NCBI GenBank assembly: GCA_965234335.1
Contig: OZ248427.1
Coordinates: 113,432-177,431 of the forward strand
Length of the DNA: 64,000 nucleotides
Direction: 5' to 3'
Source of the DNA: Leadbetterella lacustris
Lineage (GTDB): Bacteria; Bacteroidota; Bacteroidia; Cytophagales; Spirosomataceae
Below the pieces are notes generated by a model that saw only the letters and a program-made list of their open reading frames with translations, made no database searches and was not told the DNA's origin. Positions 34,675 through 43,827 of the stretch are shown one piece after another. The position numbers were made by a program, and so were the translations under genes. Position 1 is the first letter of the stretch. Each line of letters opens with the position of its first letter.

Positions 34675-37482
34675 TCAATGTGCTTCCAGCCAGTTTTTAC
34701 CGACACCAATTCCCGTTTCAATTTTTACTTTCATCGGTATGGCATTTACCATAAAATAATCCACTTTCTCTTTCAAGTAGTCTATTTCTGAAACATGGGC
34801 ATCAAAAACCAATTCGTCATGAACCTGTAGTATCATTTTTGATTTTAGTTTTTCTGCTTTCATAAAATCATGAATATTGATCATGGCCACTTTTATCATA
34901 TCGGCTGCAGAACCTTGTATTGGGGCATTTATAGCGTTTCTTTCGGCAAAACCTCTGTTGGTTTGGTTTCGTGAGTTAATGTCTCTTAAATAACGCCTTC
35001 TTCCTAAAATGGTCTCCACATATTCAGTTTCTCTAGCTTTATTTACACATTCGTCCATAAAGGTTTTAACATTTGGGAACTGGGTAAAATACGCATCAAT
35101 GATGTCTTTGGCTTCTCCTCTCGGAATTCCCAAACGTTGAGCAAGTCCAAACGCCGAAATGCCATAAATGATACCGAAGTTCACCATTTTGGCCTTTCTA
35201 CGCATATCAGAATTGACTGCATCTAATTCTACACCAAACACTTTTGCAGCAGTTGTAGAGTGAATATCAATACCTTGATTAAATGCTTCGACCATGCTGG
35301 CATCTTCGCTAAATGCCGCCATTATGCGTAATTCTATTTGCGAGTAATCGGCAGAAAGTATCAAATGATCACTGTCACGAGGTATAAACGCCTTACGAAT
35401 TTCTCGTCCTCTTTCTGTCCGGATAGGAATGTTTTGTAAATTTGGATTGGTCGAACTTAAACGCCCAGTGGCCGTAACAGCCTGATTATATGATGTATGT
35501 ATTCTTCCAGTTTTTTTCGAAATCAATTGTGGCAAGGCTTCTACGTAAGTACTTTTAAGTTTGCTCAATTCTCTGAAATCCAAGATTTTCTTTACAATTT
35601 CGTGCTCAGCCTCGTAATTGCTCAGTACATCTTCGCCCGTGGCATATTGCCCGGTTGGTGTTTTCTTTGGTTTTTCATCTATTTTCATTTTCTCGAAAAG
35701 AATCTCACCCAACTGCTTCGGAGAACCTACGTTAAATTCTATTCCTGCTATTTCAAAAATCTCTGCTTGGGTAATCACCAAATCTTTGTGAAGGGTGTCA
35801 GAAAGATCTTGCAGAGCCTGTACATCTAGTTTAACACCTTCACGTTCCATGCTACTCAACACGCTTACCAAAGGCACTTCTACTTCATACAGCAATTTTT
35901 CTTGGTTAGTTTTTTTGAGTTCTTTGTCAAGAATAGTTTTTAATTGAAGCGTTATATCTGCATCCTCAGCAGCATATTCTTTGATGGCTTCTAATGGCAC
36001 GTCTCGCATGTTGCCTTGTTTTTTGCCCTTTCCACCAATCAAGGTTTCAATACTCACTGTCTCGTAGTTTAGATAATTCATAGCCAAATAATCCATCCCA
36101 TGCCTTTGTTCGGGTTCCACAATGTAATGGGCAAGCATGGTATCGTATAAAGTACCTTTAATTTCGATGCCGTAATTGCTCAAAATCGTCAGGTCGTATT
36201 TTAGATTTTGAGCAATCTTCATGATTTTCTCATTTTCAAAAACAGGCCTAAATTCTTCCAAAACAGCCTTGGCGTCTTCAAATCTTGGCGGGCAAGGCAC
36301 ATAATAGGCCTCTTTGGCTCTGTAGGCAAACGAAAATCCGACGATTTCGGCATCAACGGCATCAATATCTGTGGTTTCGGTGTCAAAACATATCTCGTCT
36401 TGAGCCATCAAATATTCTATCAATTCGGCCCTTTGTTCTTTGCCTTCAATCAAATAGTAGTCATGTACGACCGTGTTGATGGTGTCTTTTTCCTTAACTT
36501 CTCGAATTTCATCTTCCTCGGTATTGGCACCAAAAAGCGACATTTGGTTAGTTTCCGCTTTGGGTTTAACTTTTGTATCAGGTTTGCTGATGTCCTGATT
36601 TGTTCCATCCGATTTTATCAATCGAGTTTTGAGCGTTCTAAACTCTAACTCATCTAAAAGTGCTGAAAGTTCCTCTGTGTTGGGCTCACACATTTTGAGG
36701 TCTTCTTCATCAAATTTTACAGGAACATTTATTTCGATTCTCGCCAAGTGTTTTGACATCAAAGCACTTTCTCTTCCTGCTCTAATTTTTTCTCCTATTT
36801 TATTCGGAATTTTTTCAGCATTTTCCAAAATTCCTTCAATACTATCATATTCTTGAAGCAATTTCACCGCCGTTTTTTCTCCTACGCCCGGTATGCCGGG
36901 AATATTATCAACTTTGTCGCCCATCAATCCAAGCATATCTATCACTTGGTCTATTCGGCTAATTTCCCACTTGGCCAATATCTCTGGCACGCCCATGATT
37001 TCTATACCATTGCCCAGAAACGCAGGTTTGTATAAGAATATGTGCTCGTCTACCAACTGTCCATAGTCTTTGTCAGGGGTGTACATGAATACATCAAATT
37101 CGTCTTTTGGAGCCATTTTGGCCAAAGTTCCAATGACGTCGTCTGCCTCAAAGCCATCCAGCTCTATCAAAGGTATATTCATGGCCCTTACAAGTCTTTT
37201 CACCAAAGGAATTGCGGTAGTGATGTCTTCAGGTTGAGCCTCTCTATTGGCTTTATATTCAGGGAAATCTACATGACGAAAGGTAGGTGCTTTGGTGTCA
37301 AAACAAACGGCAAAATGGGTAGGTTTTTCTTTTTTAATAACCTCGAGCATGGTGTTTGTAAATCCAAAAACCGCACTGGTGTTCACTCCAGTGGAGGTAA
37401 TTCTTGGATTTTTGATAAAAGCAAAATGGGCTCTGTAAATCAAAGCCATGGCATCGAGCAAAAACAATTTTTTAGAACGCAT
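34675..37482 (-). CDS. polA: DNA polymerase I
   Basis: 935 residues, three-domain layout. N-terminal 5'-3' exonuclease (1-~290): LFLLDAMALIYRAHFA, GFEADDVIGTLA and the helix-hairpin-helix GIPGVGEKTAVKLL. The central 3'-5' exonuclease (~350-530) retains the acidic motif ICFDTETTDIDAV and a later Asp motif (YAAEDADITLQL), so proofreading should be active. The polymerase domain carries motif A LSADYSQIELRIMA, motif B RRKAKMVNFGIIYG and motif C LQVHDELVF. It functions in Okazaki-fragment maturation and repair. Single-gene unit; the start at 37482 gives the standard MRSKKLFLLDAMALIYR beginning. Confidence 0.97.
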   Translation of the reverse strand: MRSKKLFLLDAMALIYRAHFAFIKNPRITSTGVNTSAVFGFTNTMLEVIKKEKPTHFAVCFDTKAPTFRHVDFPEYKANREAQPEDITTAIPLVKRLVRAMNIPLIELDGFEADDVIGTLAKMAPKDEFDVFMYTPDKDYGQLVDEHIFLYKPAFLGNGIEIMGVPEILAKWEISRIDQVIDMLGLMGDKVDNIPGIPGVGEKTAVKLLQEYDSIEGILENAEKIPNKIGEKIRAGRESALMSKHLARIEINVPVKFDEEDLKMCEPNTEELSALLDELEFRTLKTRLIKSDGTNQDISKPDTKVKPKAETNQMSLFGANTEEDEIREVKEKDTINTVVHDYYLIEGKEQRAELIEYLMAQDEICFDTETTDIDAVDAEIVGFSFAYRAKEAYYVPCPPRFEDAKAVLEEFRPVFENEKIMKIAQNLKYDLTILSNYGIEIKGTLYDTMLAHYIVEPEQRHGMDYLAMNYLNYETVSIETLIGGKGKKQGNMRDVPLEAIKEYAAEDADITLQLKTILDKELKKTNQEKLLYEVEVPLVSVLSSMEREGVKLDVQALQDLSDTLHKDLVITQAEIFEIAGIEFNVGSPKQLGEILFEKMKIDEKPKKTPTGQYATGEDVLSNYEAEHEIVKKILDFRELSKLKSTYVEALPQLISKKTGRIHTSYNQAVTATGRLSSTNPNLQNIPIRTERGREIRKAFIPRDSDHLILSADYSQIELRIMAAFSEDASMVEAFNQGIDIHSTTAAKVFGVELDAVNSDMRRKAKMVNFGIIYGISAFGLAQRLGIPRGEAKDIIDAYFTQFPNVKTFMDECVNKARETEYVETILGRRRYLRDINSRNQTNRGFAERNAINAPIQGSAADMIKVAMINIHDFMKAEKLKSKMILQVHDELVFDAHVSEIDYLKEKVDYFMVNAIPMKVKIETGIGVGKNWLEAH

Positions 37483-37745
37483 AAGAACTTTTTAATGAGA
37501 TAATGATCAAATTCGTATTTAGATTAAATTCAAAATACGGGAATTTTGAACAAGTATAAAATCTATTTTGCAATATTACTATTTTTTGTTGCAAAAGTAA
37601 GCTTCGGCCAAGTACCCGTTTCTTGAGAATTTCAGCCTTTGGTATAACACAAATTAATTCTTGTGTCTTTTTATTGGTAAAATGGCTAAAGTTATTTTTG
37701 ATATTTTTATCCGAGGCGTATAAATAAACTATAAGACACTGATAG

Positions 37746-39503
37746 TTAGGACAGTTTTTCAAACTGGATTTCATACAATTTCTTGTATAAACCGTTCATA
37801 GTTAAAAGTTTTTGATGTGTGCCAACTTCCTTTATTTCCCCTTTTTCCAATAAAATAATCTTATTGGCCTTCTGAATTGTACTTAGTCTATGTGCAATCA
37901 CAATCGAAGTTCTGTTTTTCATGAGTTTTTCAATCGCATTCTGAATCAATTCCTCTGACTCCGAATCTATCGAGGACGTTGCCTCGTCGAGGATGATTAT
38001 TTTGGGGTTTTGTAAAAGAACTCGTACAAAAGAGAGCAGTTGACGCTGACCCATAGAGAGTGTAGCTCCACGCTCCATTACCTCGTAGTTGTATTGACCT
38101 GGCAAACGACATATAAACTCATGTACTCCCACTTCCTTGGCGGCATTGACTATTAATTCATCTGTTATTTTTTGGTCACCCATTCTTAGGTTTTCGGCAA
38201 TACTACCTTTAAAAAGAAATACGTCTTGCAAAACCACGCCAATTTGACTTCTCAAATCTTCTAGGTTCCACTTGTTTATATTCTGTCCATCGACCAATAT
38301 TTCGCCTTGGTTTATGGCATAAAAACCATTCAGTATGCTTATTATGGAAGTTTTCCCTGCTCCGGTAGCTCCTACAAAAGCTACTGATTCGCCTATTTTG
38401 GCCTCGAAACTGAGGTTTTTCAGAACCCACTGTTCATCAATGTAAGCAAACCAAACATTTCTGAATGCAACTTCGCCTTTGATTTCTCTTTTTTCGAGTA
38501 GTTCTGGCTCTATATTCTCCTGGTCATCCAATATTTCTATAATTCGCGAAACACTCACCACACCCATTTGAAGGGTGTTTATTCGGTCAGCAATCATTCT
38601 TATAGGTCTGAAAAACTGGTTGATAAACATAATGAAAGCAGTAATGGTACCGTAGCTAACTTCATGATTGATAAGTCCTTGTGCTCCATACCAAACAATC
38701 AGGCCAACTCCCAAAGCGGAAATAACATCTGCTACTGGGAAATACACCGAGTAATACAAAATGGATTTAATATTGGCGTTTCTGTGTTCAAGATTTAGGC
38801 TATTAAATTTGTCAAATTCCTGTTTTTGAACATCAAAAATCTGGATTAGGCTCATGCCCGAAATCCGCTCCTGAACAAACGAGTTGAGATTGGCCACTGC
38901 GTTTCTGACTTGGTTGAAAGACTTTTTTACCTTCTCTTTAAATATATAAGTGCTTATCAACAAAAGTGGTATGGTACTAATACTAATTAGCGTAAGCTTC
39001 CAGTCCAGATAAAACATGACAGAAATAATCAAGATCAATTGCAAGAAATCACCAGCGATTGCCGCAAAACCTGAACTAAAGACTTCCGAGAGTGATTCAA
39101 CGTCAGAAATGGTACGTGTAACCAATTTTCCGATTGGGGTTTGGTCATAATACTTTAGTTTTAGATGTATGATTTTCTGAAAAACCTGTTTTCTGATGTC
39201 GTGAATAATTTGCTGGCTCAACCAACCGGCTTCGTAGGTATTAAAATAGGAAATTATAGAGTTTGAAATCAAAATCATAACCATTATGCCCAAATATAAA
39301 GCCAATTGACTGTAATTCCCTGATGCAATAGGGCCGTCTATAGTGGTTTGTATCATCAGCGGAAGGGCAGGAGCTAAGATTGCACCAATAATTATTAGAA
39401 ATACAAGCAGGGTAAACTTGGACTTATACGGTAGTAAAAAGCCAAATAATCGCTTAAGTATTTGATAATCAACTATTTTTTTTTCTGTATTTTCTGCTTT
39501 CAA
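37746..39503 (-). CDS. MsbA-like ABC exporter (permease and ATPase fused)
   Basis: 585 residues. Residues ~25-310 hold six membrane helices of the type I exporter fold (FTLLVFLIIIGAILAPALPL and similar). The ATPase domain has Walker A GATGAGKTS, Q-loop VVLQDVFLFKG, a signature LSMGQRQLLSFVRVLL (LSMGQ instead of LSGGQ, a common variant), Walker B IIILDEATSSID and the switch His in IAHRLST. Family members export lipids, peptides or drugs as homodimers; MsbA-like lipid A flipping is one possibility. It appears to be a single-gene unit. Confidence 0.93.
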   Translation of the reverse strand: MKAENTEKKIVDYQILKRLFGFLLPYKSKFTLLVFLIIIGAILAPALPLMIQTTIDGPIASGNYSQLALYLGIMVMILISNSIISYFNTYEAGWLSQQIIHDIRKQVFQKIIHLKLKYYDQTPIGKLVTRTISDVESLSEVFSSGFAAIAGDFLQLILIISVMFYLDWKLTLISISTIPLLLISTYIFKEKVKKSFNQVRNAVANLNSFVQERISGMSLIQIFDVQKQEFDKFNSLNLEHRNANIKSILYYSVYFPVADVISALGVGLIVWYGAQGLINHEVSYGTITAFIMFINQFFRPIRMIADRINTLQMGVVSVSRIIEILDDQENIEPELLEKREIKGEVAFRNVWFAYIDEQWVLKNLSFEAKIGESVAFVGATGAGKTSIISILNGFYAINQGEILVDGQNINKWNLEDLRSQIGVVLQDVFLFKGSIAENLRMGDQKITDELIVNAAKEVGVHEFICRLPGQYNYEVMERGATLSMGQRQLLSFVRVLLQNPKIIILDEATSSIDSESEELIQNAIEKLMKNRTSIVIAHRLSTIQKANKIILLEKGEIKEVGTHQKLLTMNGLYKKLYEIQFEKLS

Positions 39504-39592
39504 AATTTGTTATATTTTTACGAAATTTTTATCAAGATATTTGTTAAAAATACGCTCGAAAAACTTAATTTTATATACCTTAACTATAAATA

Positions 39593-39838
39593 ATGCCTTC
39601 TCGTTGCCCCGATTGTAAAACGGTTCCTAATGAATTTCAATTGTGGAAATGTTTCTGTGGTGAAAGTTTTAACCATTTTGAAAATATTGGAAAATGCTCT
39701 TTTTGTGGTTACAGTCACGAGTTTACGGAATGTCTTGAAAGAGGTTGTAAAACCATTTCCTTGCACTTAGATTGGTATCACTCCGTTCAGGTTAATTTTA
39801 AGAAACTTACCCTCAATTTAGACCTCATTTTGAGCTAA
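39593..39838 (+). CDS. Small zinc-ribbon protein
   Basis: 81 residues with Cys pairs CPDC, CFC, CSFC and single Cys (ECLERGCK), which could bind one or two zinc ions. The N-terminal half (PSRCPDCKTVPNEFQLWKCF) and the second half (ENIGKCSFCGYSHEFTECL) look like two linked ribbons. The translation is dense in zinc-finger motifs while the opposite strand is not, which favours this strand. The stop overlaps the end of the convergent glycosyltransferase gene by 4 bp. Family not recognised. Confidence 0.7.
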   Translation: MPSRCPDCKTVPNEFQLWKCFCGESFNHFENIGKCSFCGYSHEFTECLERGCKTISLHLDWYHSVQVNFKKLTLNLDLILS

Positions 39839-40797
39839 TTTTTACCAACAATGGCCTCTTTTAGAAAACCCATACCATAAGCAAAAAGTTGAATAAAAGA
39901 CGCAGGGACGCTTTTAAACCCTACCTTAAGGCTTTTGTTTTCAATGCTTGAACTTATCAATATGATTAACAAATACATCAATAAAACGCTTATCGAAAGT
40001 TTACCCAAAGGCTCTAAAATTAAGATTTGAACCGGAATAGACAGTACAAAAAGTGTAAATGCTACCGGGAAAAAGTGAACAAGTTTTAATTCTTTTGGAA
40101 AAAAACGCCAGATGTTTATTCTTGCCCTTCCGAAGAAAAACAATTGCTTGTAAAATTGTTTTAAACTCGTTCTTCGTTTGTGATAAATAAACGCTTCTGG
40201 AATAAGTTTTACCTTAAAACCAGCCTCAATAATCCTGATACTGTATTCAATGTCTTCGCCCATACGGGTAATGATATATCCGCCTAGCTTTTCAAATATT
40301 TCACGGGAAATCCCGAAATTGAAACTTCTCGGGTGAAATTTCCCTGCGAGATTTTTGTTTTTTCCCCTTGTGCCACCGGTGGTTAAAATGGAGGTCATGG
40401 CAAAATTTATGGCTTTTTGAGTATCTGTAAAAGACTCATGTGCAGCATCGGGGCCACCATAAGCATCGAGATATTCGTGCTCGAAATATTTCTCAACTTT
40501 TTCGAAATAGTCAGAGGGTATAATGGCGTCTGAATCAAACTGAACAAAGTAGTCTCCTGACGCTCTTTCAAATCCATAGTTTCGAGCAAAACCCTGACCA
40601 CCATTTTCTTTATAGAAATATTTGATATCTAAAGAATTACAATACTTTTCAACGACTTCATTGCATTTTAACTTTGAGCCGTCCTCTATAACTATAATTT
40701 CAAAGTTTTTGAAAGTTTGGAGCTCTAAACTCTCCAAAAGTTCGTCTAGTTCGTCGGGTCTGTTGTAAATGGGAATGATAATCGAATATTTCCTCAT
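39835..40797 (-). CDS. Family 2 glycosyltransferase (membrane-anchored)
   Basis: 320 residues. GT-A fold motifs: SIIIPIYNRPDELDELLES at the N-terminus, VIEDGS (donor site), and the metal-binding FVQFDSDAIIP (DxD). The acceptor-side GGYIITRMGEDIEYSIRI carries the family ED motif, followed by KRRTSLKQFYKQLF. Two to three C-terminal membrane helices (VHFFPVAFTLFVLSIPVQIL, LSISVLLMYLLIILI) anchor it in the inner membrane. It likely adds sugars to an envelope glycan. The start codon overlaps the stop of hemL (40794-40797). Confidence 0.88.
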   Translation of the reverse strand: MRKYSIIIPIYNRPDELDELLESLELQTFKNFEIIVIEDGSKLKCNEVVEKYCNSLDIKYFYKENGGQGFARNYGFERASGDYFVQFDSDAIIPSDYFEKVEKYFEHEYLDAYGGPDAAHESFTDTQKAINFAMTSILTTGGTRGKNKNLAGKFHPRSFNFGISREIFEKLGGYIITRMGEDIEYSIRIIEAGFKVKLIPEAFIYHKRRTSLKQFYKQLFFFGRARINIWRFFPKELKLVHFFPVAFTLFVLSIPVQILILEPLGKLSISVLLMYLLIILISSSIENKSLKVGFKSVPASFIQLFAYGMGFLKEAIVGKN

Positions 40798-42092
40798 TTC
40801 CCAAGTTTTACTTCTTCTAAACTTTCAAAGTTGGCCTTCAGAATTTTCTTGATCAGTTTCTTGTCAATTTTGGTTGATAAAAACAAGGATTCAAATTGGC
40901 TAGGGGCAAGGTAAACTCCTTTTTCTAACATTTTATTGAAATAAAGTCCAAAGGTTTTAGTATCGCAGGTTTTGGCGGTTTCGTAGTCTACCACTTGCTT
41001 GTTGGTAAAAAACAAGCTGTACATCGATCCTATTTGGTTAACCGTATAGTCTATTTCAAGTTCTTTAAGAGATTTTCTGATTCCAGTTGCCAATTCCAAT
41101 CCAGCCTCATCCAAGTCTTTGTAAATATCCTTGTGTTTTTTCAGGTGCTTAAGCATTTCTAAACCCGCCGACATGGCTATCGGATTCCCAGAAAGCGTGC
41201 CCGCCTGATACATAGGACCCGAAGGTGAAACCATCTCCATAATTTCTTTTCTGCCGCCATAAGCCCCTACAGGCATGCCGCCACCAATGATTTTACCCAT
41301 GGTTGTCAAATCAGGAGTTATGCCGAAACGCTCTTGAGCTCCTCCAATGGCAAGTCTAAAGCCTGTCATCACCTCGTCAAAAATAAGTACAATATTTTCT
41401 TTGGTACATATTTCTCTAATAAAGGCCAAGTATCCATCATTTGGCAGAACACAGCCCATATTTCCTACTACCGGTTCAATAATCAGCCCGGCTATTTTAC
41501 CTTTATTTTTTTTGATTATTTGGGCTAGTGCTTCTGTGTTGTTGTAAGGCACCGTTAATGTGTCATTTGCTGTGGCTTGAGTTACACCTGGGCTGTCTGG
41601 ATGTCCCATGCTCATAGCTCCACTACCTGCTGAAATAAGAAAAGCATCACCGTGACCGTGGTAACAGCCTTCAAATTTTATAATTTTGTCTTTACCTGTG
41701 TAGGCCCTGGCCAATCTAATGGCTGACATGGTAGCTTCAGTACCAGAATTGACCATCCTTACCATTTCTACAGACGGCACTAGGTCACAAATCAACTTAG
41801 CCATGGTCACTTCTTTTTTGGTAGGAGCACCAAAAGAAAAACCAGATTTTACAGCCTTTCGAACTTCATTCTCAATAGGCCCAAAAGCATGACCGAGAAT
41901 CATCGGGCCCCAAGATCCTATCATGTCGATGTATTTGTTGTTGTCCTCGTCTGTCAAGTAAGCACCTTTGGCTCTTTTAATGAATCGTGGATTACCGCCT
42001 ACCGACTTGAAGGCTCTTACTGGCGAGTTTACACCACCCGGTATAAACTGTTTTGCTTCTTCAAAAAGCTTTGAACTATTTTTGTTTTTCAT
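40794..42092 (-). CDS. hemL: Glutamate-1-semialdehyde 2,1-aminomutase
   Basis: 432 residues. Class III aminotransferase fold: FIPGGVNSPVRAFKSVGG at the start, MVNSGTEATMSAIRLARAYTG (cofactor phosphate region), CYHGHGDAFLI, IFDEVMTGFR, and the PLP lysine within TMGKIIGGGMPVGAYGG. It makes 5-aminolevulinate for tetrapyrroles by the C5 pathway. Followed by an overlapping glycosyltransferase gene and preceded by the LpoA-like gene 3 bp away, so the three form an operon. Confidence 0.96.
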   Translation of the reverse strand: MKNKNSSKLFEEAKQFIPGGVNSPVRAFKSVGGNPRFIKRAKGAYLTDEDNNKYIDMIGSWGPMILGHAFGPIENEVRKAVKSGFSFGAPTKKEVTMAKLICDLVPSVEMVRMVNSGTEATMSAIRLARAYTGKDKIIKFEGCYHGHGDAFLISAGSGAMSMGHPDSPGVTQATANDTLTVPYNNTEALAQIIKKNKGKIAGLIIEPVVGNMGCVLPNDGYLAFIREICTKENIVLIFDEVMTGFRLAIGGAQERFGITPDLTTMGKIIGGGMPVGAYGGRKEIMEMVSPSGPMYQAGTLSGNPIAMSAGLEMLKHLKKHKDIYKDLDEAGLELATGIRKSLKELEIDYTVNQIGSMYSLFFTNKQVVDYETAKTCDTKTFGLYFNKMLEKGVYLAPSQFESLFLSTKIDKKLIKKILKANFESLEEVKLGK

Positions 42093-42095
42093 GTT

Positions 42096-43757
42096 TTATC
42101 TAAAAATCTCCTCAAACGCCTCATTCTTGTATTTTACTATCGGTACAATACCATTTTCTTTTATTTTTCCACTGAAATCAAAGCCACACAAAAGATATTC
42201 GTCAGTGTACTCTCCCGATTCGATATTAAGTTTGAAAATGTCTTTTCCATCTTTTAGCATTTTGGCAAAAAACAGCACCAAGTCGTAACCAGCATAAGCA
42301 TAAAAAGAAGGTTGTCCGGCCATTTTTTCAAGAAAAATTTTATCGAAATTCCTTACGTTTTCTTTATCTTTTGAAACAAACTCAGGATAAATCAGTGAAA
42401 CATGCTCTGTGAACGTATTGCTTTGGTTCTTATCCCAAGCAAAAGACGCCGCAGTGCATACTGTTTCGGTAGTTATTTTACTGTAAGATACACTTTGTAA
42501 AAACTTAACGCCTTGGTTATTGTCTGTCGCCAAAAAAATGTGACCAGTTTCAGGCAAAAGTTTTTGCAGGTTTCCAGTATATTTTTTAAAAACAGTGATC
42601 TTATATCCCTTTTTCAAGGCTTCGCTTCGGTAAATTGAAGCAAACAAAGAATCTTTCTTAGCATTTCCAAAATAGATACTAACAGTTTTTTTCTTATCTA
42701 AACCAGCTACGTATTGTAATGTTTTTTTGGATTGCTGCAAATGCGAGGGTTGCATTAAAAAAATGCTGTTTCCGTCTTTCAAGAGACTTAGGTTGTTTGA
42801 AAGTGGGTGTACTTGTATGATTTTATGATTTAGAGCAAATTCCACAGCCTCTTCGTTAGGATTGGGATAAAGTGGACCCACAATCAAGTCAAGGTTTTTG
42901 AATCCTTCTTTTTTCTCTAACACAAGGAAATCGTCCTTTGATTTTTTGACATCAAAGGCATGTAAATTGACATTTATACCACCTGCTTTGAGTTGTTCAG
43001 CGGCTATTTTCATGCCTTGATATAGTTCGAAAGTATATTTATTGGCACCAACACTATTGGCAAGGTCTGTTATATTGAATGGCAGCAAAACTCCAAAATC
43101 TATCGAAGATTCGTTCTTACTTACCGAACTAGTATTTCCTTTGCTTTGGATTTTACTTTTGCTAACTTCTTTCAATTTAAACCTGTTGGTTAGCATGTCC
43201 GAAATTTCCAAGTCATCCTTAGAGTTGTATCTGTTTGCTTGTATTTTCTCTACTAAATTTCTAGCCAAAACCTCGTGGGTTGGAAACTTGAAATACAGCT
43301 CTTTGAGTGTCGAAATACTTTTTATTTTAGGTATATATTTGTTTAGGATGTCAATTTTCAGGTCATCAAATTCTTTGTCTTGAATGGCCTCTATACTCTT
43401 AAGTCCTTCTTCAAAGTAGTTTTCTCCAAAGTTAAGCTCAGCATATAGGATGCGAGCTTCGTTTATTTTGTCCCAATCATAATAATTCTCAAAAAGCGAT
43501 CTGAAAATTACGCGACTTTGGTATGAATTACCTTTGTTTTTGGCTGAAAGTGCATTATAAAAGTAAGCATAAGGCACTATGGGGTTGGTGTAGTTTTTAT
43601 CACTCAAAGCTGTTAACTTTTGACCGGCTTGTTCGTATTGGCTGTTGGCAAAAAGTTGGACTGCTTTTTTGTATTCAATCAAGTAAGCTTGGTCGTTTAG
43701 CACCTGCCCGTAGCTGTTTGAAATCAAACCCAACACTATGATAAATATTTTTTTCAT
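42096..43757 (-). CDS. Periplasmic LpoA-like protein (TPR plus type 1 periplasmic-binding domain)
   Basis: 553 residues with a signal peptide (MKKIFIIVLGLISNSYG, then QVL). Residues ~25-190 are helical and TPR-like (FANSQYEQAGQKLTALSD, YFYNALSAKNKGNSYQS). From ~215 a receptor-family ligand-binding fold follows: IDFGVLLPFNITDLANSVG, ELYQGMKIAAEQLKAGGINV, LIVGPLYPNPNEEAVEFA and IQVHPLSNNLSLLK. The two-part architecture matches LpoA or amino-acid-binding lipoproteins, though there is no lipobox Cys here. It could be an envelope scaffold or ligand sensor. Located upstream of hemL and downstream of the yidC terminator. Confidence 0.78.
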   Translation of the reverse strand: MKKIFIIVLGLISNSYGQVLNDQAYLIEYKKAVQLFANSQYEQAGQKLTALSDKNYTNPIVPYAYFYNALSAKNKGNSYQSRVIFRSLFENYYDWDKINEARILYAELNFGENYFEEGLKSIEAIQDKEFDDLKIDILNKYIPKIKSISTLKELYFKFPTHEVLARNLVEKIQANRYNSKDDLEISDMLTNRFKLKEVSKSKIQSKGNTSSVSKNESSIDFGVLLPFNITDLANSVGANKYTFELYQGMKIAAEQLKAGGINVNLHAFDVKKSKDDFLVLEKKEGFKNLDLIVGPLYPNPNEEAVEFALNHKIIQVHPLSNNLSLLKDGNSIFLMQPSHLQQSKKTLQYVAGLDKKKTVSIYFGNAKKDSLFASIYRSEALKKGYKITVFKKYTGNLQKLLPETGHIFLATDNNQGVKFLQSVSYSKITTETVCTAASFAWDKNQSNTFTEHVSLIYPEFVSKDKENVRNFDKIFLEKMAGQPSFYAYAGYDLVLFFAKMLKDGKDIFKLNIESGEYTDEYLLCGFDFSGKIKENGIVPIVKYKNEAFEEIFR

Positions 43758-43795
43758 TATAAAGTTGAGATACTTTTTTTGGTTATAAAAAAAAT

Positions 43796-43822
43796 GCTCT
43801 ACAAATCTAAAACTTGTAGAGC
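43796..43822 (-). terminator. Rho-independent terminator after yidC
   Basis: Perfect 9-bp stem, GCTCTACAA (43796-43804) with TTGTAGAGC (43814-43822), followed on the minus strand by a run of T. It starts 6 bp after the yidC stop codon and separates yidC from the LpoA-like gene. Confidence 0.88.
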
Positions 43823-43827
43823 GTTTT

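Noticed and set aside
36208..36648. Plus-strand frame of 146 codons inside polA
   Set aside because: Antisense to a conserved exonuclease region of DNA polymerase I; no domain and biased Phe/Cys composition.
37472..37774. Minus-strand 100-codon frame between polA and the ABC exporter
   Set aside because: Overlaps both neighbours, has no domain, and its composition looks random. The spacer more likely carries the polA promoter.
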